Shown: piece after piece, positions 7,242-14,843 of the stretch
How positions within the stretch are numbered: the first letter of the stretch is position 1
Layout: every line of letters begins with the position of its first letter
Source of the DNA: JBOGDS01 sp050743075
GTDB taxonomy: Bacteria; Actinomycetota; Actinomycetes; Jiangellales; Jiangellaceae
DNA: 15,341 nucleotides
NCBI GenBank assembly: GCA_050743075.1
Contig: JBOGDS010000083.1
Coordinates: 1 to 15,341, forward strand
Direction: 5' to 3'
Made by a program: the position numbers and the translations under genes
Notes under the pieces: model-generated
Told to the model about the DNA's origin: nothing
Seen by the model: only the letters and a program-made list of their open reading frames with translations
The model's database searches: none

Positions 7242-7781
7242 GTGACCGGTCTGACCGGGCGGGTGATCGAGGTGGGCGCAGGAGACGGCGCGAACTTCGC
7301 CCACTACCCGGCAGACGTGAGCAGCGTCCTGGCCGTGGAACCGGAGCCCTACCTGCGGCGCCGAGCGGAGCACGCGGCGACCCTGACCGGAGTTCCCGTC
7401 CAGGTCACGGACGGACTCGCCGAGGACCTACCCGCTGAGGACGGCAGCTTCGACGCGGCCGTCGTCTCCCTGGTGCTGTGCTCCGTCACCGACCAGCCGA
7501 AGGCGCTCCGTGAAATGCACCGCGTCCTGCGCCCCGGCGGGCGGCTTCGCTTCTTCGAACACGTCCGCGCCGACGGGCCGGCCATGCGGCGAGTCCAACG
7601 TCTGCTCGACGCCACCGTGTGGCCGGCGCTGTTCGGCGGATGCCACACCGGAGCGGACACAGCCACCGCGATCGAAGACGCCGGCTTCCGGATCGAGCAG
7701 CTGAACCGGCCGCGGTTCCCCGACATGGCGATTCCGCTGCCCACGTCACAGCACATGCTCGGCACGGCATCGCGCCTGTGA
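7242..7781 (+). CDS. Class I SAM-dependent methyltransferase, N-terminally damaged
   Basis: The frame encodes a UbiE/type-11-like methyltransferase. SAM-binding motif I is VIEVGAGDGANFAHYP, the acidic residue follows in LAVEPEPYLRRR, motif IV-like is AAVVSLVLCSV and post-motif is VLRPGGRLRFFEHV. The tail ATVWPALFGGCHTGADTATAIEDAGF is typical of a small family of actinobacterial methyltransferases. Substrate unknown. The N-terminus is odd: at 7201 an ATG in another frame gives MQRVSHPVFA, which resembles the family's usual opening, then stops. The main frame has only GTG 7242 as a plausible internal start. About 20 residues normally between HPVFA and RRRLL seem deleted out of frame. The product is therefore either shortened (179 residues, starting just before motif I) or not made. 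The next gene begins 23 bp downstream. Confidence 0.7.
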   Translation: MTGLTGRVIEVGAGDGANFAHYPADVSSVLAVEPEPYLRRRAEHAATLTGVPVQVTDGLAEDLPAEDGSFDAAVVSLVLCSVTDQPKALREMHRVLRPGGRLRFFEHVRADGPAMRRVQRLLDATVWPALFGGCHTGADTATAIEDAGFRIEQLNRPRFPDMAIPLPTSQHMLGTASRL

Positions 7782-7804
7782 CCGATCCAGCGAAGGAGAT
7801 CGAG

Positions 7805-8334
7805 ATGTCTCGAGACCGCGCCATCGGGCCGGTCGGTAGGGCCGCCCGGCTCGTCATCGGCGTCGTCGTCGTCATCGTCGTGGCCATGGCCACCGACCCG
7901 ATCGGATGGTGGGACGTGGCTGCCGTGCTGACGGCCTTCCCGGTGATCGCCGTCGCAGCCGTCGCTCTCGTCAACACCGGGTACGCGCGGTTCGCGCCCG
8001 ACGCGCTAACCCGGGCGCGAGCGCCGTGGTCCGGTTCCCAGTTCGTCGCGACGGCGATGGTCGTGGCGGTCGTCGTCGGGCTCGGGACTGCTCTGACGTT
8101 CGTGACGCCGGTGGACCGCGTGGCGATCTTCGTGTTCCTCGGCGTGTCATGCTGCTTGCTGCGGGCCGCGGCTACGAGGGCTGTGAGCTGCTCGCGTTCC
8201 CGAACCTGATCCTGGGCCGCCGCGACGCCATCTGGTGCCCCATCTACACGCCGATCGACCGCACCGAGGTCGACCCGGACGACCGGACCACCGACGCCCG
8301 TTTGGTATCGTTCTGGCCTCGCCCGGGCGATTAG
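7805..8334 (+). pseudogene. Small membrane protein, split by a frameshift
   Basis: ATG at 7805 follows GAAGGAG and opens MSRDRAIGPVGRAARLVIGVVVV. Three to four hydrophobic helices follow, a layout like DUF2892/YgaP-type small membrane proteins. At about 8146-8150 the frame changes. The original frame runs on as GVSCCLLRAAATRAV and stops at 8209 (134 residues). The next frame gives MLLAAGRGYEGCELLAF, then PNLILGRRDAIWCPIYTPIDRTE, the C-terminus expected for this family (GCE...NxxLGRxD...C...PID). One missing base near TCATG explains it. In the second frame the reading continues to a TAG at 8332-8334, inside the tRNA, so the natural stop may also be lost. The conserved cysteines in GCE and WCP would be lost from the truncated product. 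Function unknown; probably co-transcribed with the methyltransferase upstream. Confidence 0.65.
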
Positions 8335-8396
8335 CTCAGCGGAAGAGCGCCTCGTTCACACCGAGGAAGTCACTGGTTCGATCCCAGTATCGCCCA
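8325..8396 (+). tRNA. tRNA-Val (anticodon CAC)
   Basis: A complete 72-nt cloverleaf can be folded by eye. The acceptor GGGCGAT pairs with ATCGCCC, the D arm is GCTC-AGCGGAA-GAGC and the anticodon arm is CCTCG-TTCACAC-CGAGG with anticodon CAC. The variable loop is AAGTC and the T arm ACTGG-TTCGATC-CCAGT, with discriminator A. The genomic 3' end is ACA, so CCA is added after transcription. It reads valine GTG codons. Its first ten bases overlap the shifted reading of the preceding membrane-protein gene. tRNA 3' ends are common integration sites, and a distinctive regulator/methyltransferase pair starts just after it. I did not find a second copy of the 3' end in the window. Confidence 0.95.
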
Positions 8397-8527
8397 CACG
8401 CGAAGACCCAGGTCGGACCGAGAGCAGCAGGGACGATCACCAGCCAGGCGGGAGCCAGATCGCGAGCGGGGCTTGCCGACGCGGACGCAGCGTCGACCGG
8501 GCATGCTCGAGGCGCGAGAATGCTCCG

Positions 8528-10210
8528 ATGGCAGAGGCACTGGAGGGGATCGCGTCCGACCCGCTCTCGGCCGGTTGGGCTCGGCTCGCCGACGGAGAGT
8601 GGGGGGCCGCTGGAGCCTCGTTCGCGGACGCTCTCGCCTGCGAGGAGACGCCGGAGGCTCTCGAAGGGTTGAGCTGGGCTGCGTGGTGGCTCGACGACGC
8701 CGATGCGGTGTTCGACGCCCGCGAGCGCGCCTACCGCCTCTACCGCAGGCAAGGCGAGCCCGCGAGCGCGGCGCGGATGGCCACCTGGCTCGCGGCCGAT
8801 CAGCTCGACTTTCGCGGCGCCGTGGTGGTGGCGGGTGGCTGGCTGCGGCGGGCCGGGCGCCTGCTCGACCCGCTCGAGCCCGGGCCGGAGCACGGCTGGC
8901 TCGCCTTCCACGAGGGCTACATCGCTCACCTCTCGGGCGATACCCCCAAGGCGGGGGAGCTTGCCGCTCAGGCGGCTGACGCCGGGCGGCGATTCGAGGT
9001 CCCCGACCTGGAGATGCTGGGCCTGGCGCTCCGGGGGGCAGCCCTCGTTGCCTGCGCGCAGGTCGAGGTGGGCATGCGCTGCCTCGACGAGGCGACCGCG
9101 ATCGCCCTGGCGGGCGAGGCGACGGTGCCGATCTCGGGCGCCTGGGCATGCTGTTTCCTGGTCAGCGCCTGCACCGCCGTGCTCGACTACGAGCGGGCGT
9201 TCGAGTGGTGCGACCGGATCGCGGAGTTCGCGGAGCGCTACGGGAGCCGCTACATGCTCGCCTTCTGCCGGGCCGAGTACGGCGCGGTGCGCCTCTGGCG
9301 GGAGCAGTGGACGGATGCCGAGGAGATGCTGGAAGCCTCGGTCGAGGACTTCTCCCGCTCCCGCCCGGCGATGACGGGAGGCCCGCTCGTCGGCCTCGCC
9401 GAGCTGAGACGGAGGCAGGCCCGGGCGGAGGAGGCGGCGCTGCTGCTCGATCAAGCGGGGCCGTCGGCGCCGGCGCAGCTCTGTCGGGCCCGCCTGGCGC
9501 TCGACCAGGGCCAGCCGCGCCGGGCGGTCGAGCTGGTCGAGCGGCTGCTGCGCCAGGCGCCCGCCGAGCGCAAGCTGGGCCGCGCCCCGGCGCTCGAGCT
9601 GCTGGTTCGCGCCCGGGTGGCGTGCGGTGAGCTCGAGGAAGCCCGCGTGGCGCTGGCGTCCCTGCGGGAGATCGAGCGGCTGGTCGGGACGGAGCCGATG
9701 TGCGCCTTCGGGGAGCTGGCCGAGGGATTGCTCGAGGCGGCGGGCGGCGAGCACGAGCGGGCAAGGACACTGCTCGAGGACGCCGTCGATCGCTTCCAGC
9801 GATGCGGGGCGCCGTTCGAGGCCTCGCAGGCGCGGATCGAGCTGGCCACCAGCCTCGCCGCCCTGGGTCGAACCGGGCTGGCCGTGCGCGAGGCGACCAC
9901 GGCCCTGGATCGCCTCCTGGAGCTGGGGGCCGACGCGGAGGCCGAGCGCGCCCTCCGGCTGCTCGACGCATCGATTCACGGCGGCGGCGACGGCCCAGGG
10001 CTGCCCGGGGTCACGCGGCGCGAGCGCGAGGTGCTGGGGCTCCTCGCCGAGGGGCTCACCAACCGGCAGATCGCCGAGCGGCTGGTGGTCTCAGAGCACA
10101 CCGTCCATCGCCACGTCACCAACATGCTGCGAAAGCTCGACCTTCCCTCGCGCACGGCCGCAGCCGTGTGGGCGGTGCGGTCGGGCTTGCTCGACGGCGC
10201 CGGCAGATAG
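8528..10210 (+). CDS. LuxR-type transcriptional regulator with TPR-like sensor region
   Basis: 560-residue regulator. Residues 1-485 are an all-helical, alanine- and leucine-rich array of TPR-like hairpins (WAAWWLDDADAVFDARERAY, GEPASAARMATWLAADQL and others). The C-terminal LuxR/GerE helix-turn-helix at about 495-556 reads VTRREREVLGLLAEGL-TNRQIAERLVVSEHTVHRHV-TNMLRKLDLPSR. No N-terminal Walker ATPase or receiver domain is present, so it is not a LAL/MalT or NarL-type protein. The ligand is unknown. ATG at 8528 is not preceded by a clear Shine-Dalgarno. The gene is fully open. Similar regulator/methyltransferase pairs are, to my recollection, frequent in Thermoleophilia-like actinobacteria. 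Together with the GAGCTG-rich style, this suggests transfer into the locus behind the tRNA. It probably controls the methyltransferase 188 bp downstream. Confidence 0.9.
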   Translation: MAEALEGIASDPLSAGWARLADGEWGAAGASFADALACEETPEALEGLSWAAWWLDDADAVFDARERAYRLYRRQGEPASAARMATWLAADQLDFRGAVVVAGGWLRRAGRLLDPLEPGPEHGWLAFHEGYIAHLSGDTPKAGELAAQAADAGRRFEVPDLEMLGLALRGAALVACAQVEVGMRCLDEATAIALAGEATVPISGAWACCFLVSACTAVLDYERAFEWCDRIAEFAERYGSRYMLAFCRAEYGAVRLWREQWTDAEEMLEASVEDFSRSRPAMTGGPLVGLAELRRRQARAEEAALLLDQAGPSAPAQLCRARLALDQGQPRRAVELVERLLRQAPAERKLGRAPALELLVRARVACGELEEARVALASLREIERLVGTEPMCAFGELAEGLLEAAGGEHERARTLLEDAVDRFQRCGAPFEASQARIELATSLAALGRTGLAVREATTALDRLLELGADAEAERALRLLDASIHGGGDGPGLPGVTRREREVLGLLAEGLTNRQIAERLVVSEHTVHRHVTNMLRKLDLPSRTAAAVWAVRSGLLDGAGR

Positions 10211-10398
10211 CCAGAGCTGGCCATACCAGGCTGCCCGGAAAGATGGTCGGTTCGGGCGAAGCCAGCGGCGCGTCGTCGGGGCCACGGTCCTGGCAATGGA
10301 GCGTCGGGGCACGCAGGGCGACTGCTGATCGAGGCCGCGGCGCCCCCCGGATCGAGGAGCTGGCGGAGGCCAGCGGCGGAGAGGATCGGAGGAGCCAG

Positions 10399-11260
10399 GT
10401 GACGACCCACGAGGAAAGCGACGCGCCGGCGGCGACCCAGGCGGCGCCCGAGCTGAAGGCAGCAGCTCGGGCCGCCTGGGCGCTCGGCGACTACCACAGG
10501 TTCGCGAAGGAGACCGTATGGGAGCTCGGGGAGGCACTGGTCCGGGCGTGCGAGATCTCGATCGGGCAGCGGGTGCTCGACGTGGCCGCCGGCACGGGCA
10601 ACACGGCGATCCGCGCGGCCGAGGCCGGCGCCGACGTGGTGGCGTCGGACTTGACGCCGGAGAATTTCGAGGCGGGCCGCCGCGAAGCCGCGGCTCATGG
10701 GGTGGAGCTCGAATGGGTCGAGGCCGACGCCGAGGCACTCCCGTTCGCAGACGGCGAGTTCGACGTCGTCACCTCGTCGTTCGGTGCCATCTTTGCCCCC
10801 GACCATCGGGCGGTGGCCCGCGAGATGCTGCGCGCGTGCCGGCCCGGGGGGCACGATCGGGATGCTCAACTTCACGCCCGAGGGCCTGATCTCCGACTTC
10901 TTCGGCGCCCTCGCGCCCTATCTGGCCCCGCCCCCGCCGGGAGCTTTGCCGCCGGCGCTGTGGGGCAGCGAGGAGCACGTGCGGGAGCTGTTCGGCGACC
11001 GACTGGAGTCGCTGGAGATGACCCGCAGGCACTATGTGGAGAGGGCGGACAGCCCGCGCGACTACCGCGAGCTCTTCAAGCAGACGTTCGGGCCGGTAGT
11101 CGCGATCTACGCGAGCCTCGCCGAGGAGCCCGAGCGCGCAGCGGCACTCGACCGAGACTTCCTCGAGTTCGCGGCACGGGCGAACAGCGGCCAACCCGAA
11201 GGTCCCGCGGAATACCGCTACGAGTACCTGCTCGTGGTCGCCCGCAAGCGCGCAGTGTAG
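10399..11260 (+). pseudogene. Class I SAM-dependent methyltransferase, frameshifted at a G6 tract
   Basis: GTG at 10399 follows GGAGG (10390-10394) and opens VTTHEESDAPAATQAAPELK. SAM-binding motif I is RVLDVAAGTGNTAIRAAEAG (about residues 58-77) with ASDLTPENFEAG. FDVVTSSFGAIFAPDHRAV and LRACRPGG follow, a UbiE/type-11 methyltransferase. At the six-G run 10846-10851 the frame breaks: with one G fewer the reading is CRPGGTIGMLNFTPEGLISD and continues to RYEYLLVVARKRAV and TAG at 11258-11260. As written, the original frame runs as non-homologous sequence to about 11271. Expected full length is about 286 residues. A single +1 G in a homopolymer is either a real slippage mutation or a sequencing error; the rest of both halves is intact. 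It lies behind the LuxR-type regulator. Substrate unknown. Confidence 0.75.
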
Positions 11261-11364
11261 ATGCAGGATGACCGGTAGTGCCATCGCATCTCCCTGCCGG
11301 ATGACTACCAACGTCCACACTTATCGAGGTGCAGGGACATCGACCGCTGGGACATCGTGTGCTC

Positions 11365-12435
11365 GTGAGCGTCGACGGGTTCGGTGGCGGGCTGGTGCCG
11401 GGTGTCGTCGAGAGCCTGCGTGCGTGGGTCTGGGAGGACTTCGCCGTCGACCTCGGCGAGATCGAGGGCGTTGGGCACGGCGGGGACGAGGCGGCGCAGC
11501 TGTGGCGCGGGGTCTCCGCGGACGGAGTGTCGTACGCAGTCAAGCTGAGCGGGGGAGGGACGCCGGCCGGGCTGATCGTGTCGGCTCATCTCGCGGAGCA
11601 CGGGGTGCCGGGTGTCACGGCGCCGGTGCCGACGCGTCACGGGCGGCTGTGGAGTGAACGCGAGGGTCGTCGGCTGTCCGTTGTGCCGTGGGTGTCGGAC
11701 GACCGTGCGCTCAGCGGGGGGATGAGCGCTGGGCACTGGACGTCGTACGGCGCGCTCCTGGCGAAGGTGCACGACACCGCGGTGACCGATGAGCTGGCGA
11801 GGATCCTGCCGCGCGAGGATCACACTCACGAGCGCGTGGCGTCCGCCGCCCGTGCCCTCGACAGCCGGCTCCACAGGCCGGCCGACGACCCAACTGGCGT
11901 GGGAGGCCTGACCGACGAGCTTGCCCGCGCTCTGGCCGAGGAGTGATGCGCCGCCGCCGGCCTCGTGTCCATCCTGCTCGAGCAGGCCGACGGCCTCGGC
12001 CGCGAGCTTGGCACCCGGCCGGTGCCCAGCGTCGTCTGTCACGGCGACCCTCACCTCGGCAACATGCTGATCGGGGGAGACGAGCGGGTCTGGCTGATCG
12101 ACTGGGACGATGCGGTCCTCGCTCCGCGAGAACGCGACCTGATGTTCGTCCTGGGCGGGGTGCTCGCCTTCGCCCCGGTGAGCCCGCAGGAGCAGTCCTG
12201 GTTCTTCGACGGGTACGGGGTGGCCGACATCGACCCGGCCCGGCTGGCCTACTACCGGTGTAGGCGCGCGTTGGAGGATCTCGTCGACCCGGCGGCGCAC
12301 GTCGTCGATGTCCACCGGTGGACCGAGTCCGAACGTGCGGACGCGCTGTCCATCGTCCGAAGGGTGCTGTCGCCGACCGGCCTCGTCGGCCTCGCCCTGT
12401 CGTCGCTGCAGGCTGGCTCGGACGACTCCGGCTGA
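11365..12435 (+). pseudogene. Aminoglycoside/spectinomycin-type phosphotransferase with in-frame TGA
   Basis: A protein-kinase-like APH/choline-kinase fold protein of about 356 residues if read through. The N-lobe has the Lys strand SYAVKLSGGG, the hinge region has SVVPWVSDD, and the catalytic loop is CHGDPHLGNML (Asp228). LIDWDDAVLAPRERDLMFV carries the metal-binding Asp246. The latter block is very like APH(9) spectinomycin kinases, but the substrate may not be an antibiotic. TGA at 11944-11946 (codon 194) interrupts an otherwise continuous frame: ALAEE-stop-CAAAGLVSILLEQ. There is no shift before or after, so one substitution, for example TGG to TGA, explains it. The N-terminal piece lacks the catalytic loop. 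A GTG at 11965 could restart the C-terminal half, but it lacks the Lys. The start is uncertain; GTG 11329 is also in frame. Confidence 0.75.
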
Positions 12436-12485
12436 ACTCGTGGCTCCCGTCCAGCCACCTCGGCCGGGCATGGTTCTTCGACGCC

Positions 12486-12930
12486 GTGCGCGTCATCACC
12501 CGCACTCACACGCCGGTGAATCATCGCTCGAGTACGTGCATCTTCGACAGCTCGCGGGTCGTCGACGTCATGCGCTACGGCGCGGCCGGGCCGCGACCGG
12601 AAGGGATGGTCATGCGGTGGTGTTCGAGCTCGACGGGAAGGAGTTCGTCGCGCTCGACGGTGGGCCGGAGTTCACGTTCAACGAGGCGATCTCGCTGGAA
12701 GTGAACTGCCAGACCCAGGCCGAGCTGGACCGGCTGTGGGAGACCCTCTCCGAGGGGAGTGCAGGGGCCGTGCGGCTGGCTGAAGGACAGGTACGGCGTG
12801 TCGTGGCAGATCGTCCCGACAGCCCTGAACGAGCTGGTGGCTGATCCCGATCCAGACACGTCGAACCGGGTCATGACGGCTATGCTGGGCATGGGCAAGA
12901 TCGAGATCCAGGGTCTGCGGGCCGGCACTG
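12486..12930 (+). pseudogene. VOC-superfamily (PhnB/glyoxalase-like) gene, multiply frameshifted
   Basis: Pieces of a PhnB-like VOC protein appear in changing frames. VRVIT may be the start. SSLEYV, IFDSSRVVDVMRYGAAGPRP, VVFELDGKEFVALDGGPEF, TFNEAISLEVNCQTQAELDRLWETLSEG, GPCGWLKDRYGVSWQIVPTA and MTAMLGMGKIEIQGL follow. The order and content match a complete single-domain member of about 150 residues (NSRxxDVxRYG, FVALDGGP, FNEAIS, KDxYGxSWQxVP). Breaks lie near 12530, 12545, 12615 and 12757, and the natural stop seems lost near 12925. The PFLWFD segment normally following the start is missing. It cannot yield a working protein. It lies 50 bp after the phosphotransferase on the same strand and is convergent with the MATE gene. 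Confidence 0.75.
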
Positions 12931-12956
12931 ATCGGCCGGGCATCGCTCGGCGGAGC

Positions 12957-14285
12957 TCATGCCGTGCTGGTCCGCCAGTCGCCTGCGTGGTAGCGCCACC
13001 AGATCCGAGCCAGGAATACCAGGCCCCACGCCAGCCAGGCCAGGAAGATGCCGTTGAGGCCGAGACCAAACCGGATGCCGAGCAGCCAGGCCAGCGTCAC
13101 CAGGAACAGGTCCGCGAGCAGGGACGCGAGCATGACCGTTCGGCTGTCGCCTGCGGCTCGCAGCACGCCGCCGAGGTTGACGGCGGCCACTATCGGCGCA
13201 AGCGAGACGACGGCCAGCAGCACCGCTGAGGTGGCGGTGCTGATGACGGCCGGATCGTTCGTGACGAGCCTGAACACCACCGCAGGCATGAGCAGCACCG
13301 GGACGGCCGGAACGGCGTACAGCATCAATCCGAGCCGCAGGCCCGCTCGCCGGTACGCACCCGCGCCGTCCACGTCGCCCGAGGCGTTGACCGACCAGCA
13401 CAATGACCGCAGTTCCGGTGGCTTGCAGGGCGGTGAAGCTGACCAGGGTGACGTTCTCCAACAGCCGGTTGGCGGCCACGGCGGCCGCGCCGAGATGGGC
13501 GATCAGTCCGACCAGTGCGACCTCGACGGAGTAGCCCAAGAACAGCATGGTGACCTCGGGCCAGCCGATCCGCCACAGTCTTGGAGCCAGCTCTCGCCAG
13601 CCCCGCAGGTTGTGGCGGCGCATGAGCCGGAGGCACGAAAGCGTCGCCGGCCGTACATCGCCATGAACCCAGTCCCGACGATCGTGCTGCACAGCGTGGC
13701 GAGTGCGGCTCCCGTGACGCCCAGCCTCTGCCCGAAGATGAGCACCAGCCCCAACGGGAGGTTGACCGCGTTGACCAGCAGTGCCATCGCCATGGTGATG
13801 CGCGTGGCTCCCATGCCGGCATAGATGCCCTGCAGGGTGAAGGTCGCCGCCACGAACGGGACGGCGAACGCCAGGATGCGCAGGTACGCAACACCGAGCT
13901 CGGGCAAGTCGGTGTCGCCACCGATCAGGTGGAGCACGGCGGGCGCCAGCGCGAACAGCAGCCCGCCGGTCACGACGCCGCCCGCGATCCCGAGCGCCAG
14001 GCCGACGTCCGCGACTCTCGCGACCTGGTCAGGCTGCCGGGCTCCGTAACGGCGGGCCACCAGCACCTGGGCAGCGGTGCCCCAGCCGCGCACCACGACG
14101 GTGGCGACCAGGTAGACCGGAGCGGCCAATGCGACCGCGCCCAGTGCGCTGGTCGAGAAGCGTCCGAGAAGCACCGTGTCGACGATGATCAGCAGGATCT
14201 GGAACAGGTTCGCCACGAGGATCGGCCACGCGACCCGCCACATCCCAGCCATGGGGCGCCGCTCGATGGGCGCGGGTGTCACCAC
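12957..14285 (-). pseudogene. MATE-family multidrug efflux transporter, two frameshifts
   Basis: A MatE/DinF-type sodium- or proton-coupled exporter of about 440 residues in the cytoplasmic membrane. The first frame gives about six membrane helices, from MWRVAWPILVANLFQILLII through QGIYAGMGATRITMAMALLV to TIVGTGFMAMYGRRR. Near 13635 it shifts to a second frame (LRLMRRHNLRGWRELAP, GYSVEVALVGLIAHLG, QATGTAVIVLVGQRLGR). Near 13390 it shifts again to a third (GDVDGAGAYRRAGLRLGLML to LARIWWRYHAGDWRTSTA, TGA 12957-12959). Both changes fit loss of one base or gain of two. Duplicated MatE halves are otherwise complete. The start could be GTG 14285 or ATG 14252; neither has a clear ribosome site. The longest reading, from TTG 14348, would run through the operator and is unlikely. 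A perfect palindrome remains upstream. Substrate unknown. Confidence 0.8.
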
Positions 14286-14341
14286 TGTGATCGGGCCAGC
14301 CCGATCGCTCCTGCACCCGAGCCCATCGCAAGACAGTACTA

Positions 14342-14360
14342 ATTGCAAGCTAGTTGCAAT
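14342..14360 (-). promoter_or_regulatory. Perfect ATTGCAA-5-TTGCAAT palindrome upstream of the MATE gene
   Basis: A 7-bp inverted repeat with a GCTAG spacer stands out as an AT-rich island in GC-rich DNA. TTGCAA half-sites of this kind are typical operators of MarR-family regulators that control efflux genes in actinobacteria. On the minus strand it is followed by TTAGTACTGTC, a plausible -10 region, about 55-90 bp before the candidate MATE starts. No MarR gene is present in the window, so its regulator would lie elsewhere. Confidence 0.6.
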
Positions 14361-14435
14361 AAGCCGATTCCGGTCAGCCGCAGCACGCTGGCCATCGAGG
14401 CGAGTCCCGGCTCGAGGAGAACCCGATCCTCGGTG

Positions 14436-14765
14436 CTACTTGGGTGGCAAGCTGCGAGCGAAGGACACGCCGCGGTCGACCCAATGTCGCAGGTCGTCGT
14501 CCTTGGTCAAGCGGTCGGCGTCGACGACGATCCATCCCTTCATCGGCCGGCCGCCCATGCTGAAGACCCCTGCACCCGGCCTTGCCAGGAGCGACTCCCG
14601 CTGGGCGGGATCGGCGCGGACGAGCAGGCCGTCGCCGTAGACGCCGACAGCCATGTTGCCGTCGAGCAGCATGGCCAGGCCGCCGAACATCCTCCGCTCG
14701 GCAAGTCCAGGATCGTTCGCCAGCACCTCTCTGATCCGGGTCGCCAACCCCTCGTCGTAGGCCAC
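14436..14765 (-). CDS. TfoX N-terminal domain protein
   Basis: 109-residue protein made of a single TfoX-N domain: VAYDEGLATRIREVLAND, then ERRMFGGLAMLLDGNMAVGVYG. GLLVRADPAQRESLL follows, then GRPMKGWIVVDADRL and DDLRHWVDRGVSFARSLPPK. The MFGG, GRPM-GW and Leu-rich tail positions match small actinobacterial TfoX-like proteins, whose role is unclear; they lack the C-terminal half of the Proteobacterial competence regulator. GTG at 14765 is chosen because homologues begin M-A-Y-D-E-G. The open frame actually extends upstream without a stop into an RNA methyltransferase fragment up to 15216, so an annotation program may report a 247-residue fusion. I regard that as accidental joining. It is intact and lies upstream of the MATE gene on the same strand. 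Confidence 0.8.
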   Translation of the reverse strand: MAYDEGLATRIREVLANDPGLAERRMFGGLAMLLDGNMAVGVYGDGLLVRADPAQRESLLARPGAGVFSMGGRPMKGWIVVDADRLTKDDDLRHWVDRGVSFARSLPPK

Positions 14766-14843
14766 GGGTGCATCGTGGCACAGGCGTGAGGCGCGGAGCG
14801 CGCTGCGCCGTGGCGTTCGGCGACGAGCTAGGTGCGGTCGAAG

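Noticed and set aside
8376..8398. Direct repeat of the tRNA-Val 3' end as an attachment site
   Set aside because: I looked for a second copy of TCGATCCCAGTATCGCCC in the window and found none, so no att pair can be claimed.
8336..9979. 547-codon open frame on the minus strand opposite the LuxR-type gene
   Set aside because: Shadow of a GC-rich gene: low-complexity Arg/Pro/Gly/Gln-rich translation with no family motif, and its upstream end crosses the regulator's own HTH-proximal coding sequence. The plus-strand frame has clear TPR and HTH motifs.
11336..11358. Short tandem GGGACATCG...GGGACATCG upstream of the phosphotransferase
   Set aside because: Two imperfectly spaced 9-mers in GC-rich DNA are too weak to call a regulatory repeat.
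11944..11946. Selenocysteine or programmed readthrough at the in-frame TGA
   Set aside because: No convincing SECIS-like hairpin was seen just after it, and the family has no selenocysteine members that I know of. A point mutation is simpler.
11305..12471. 388-codon minus-strand frame opposite the phosphotransferase, uninterrupted where the plus strand has a TGA
   Set aside because: It is tempting because it is longer than the broken kinase frames, but the translation is His/Arg/Pro-rich without recognisable domains. The plus strand shows HGDPHLGN and LIDWDD.
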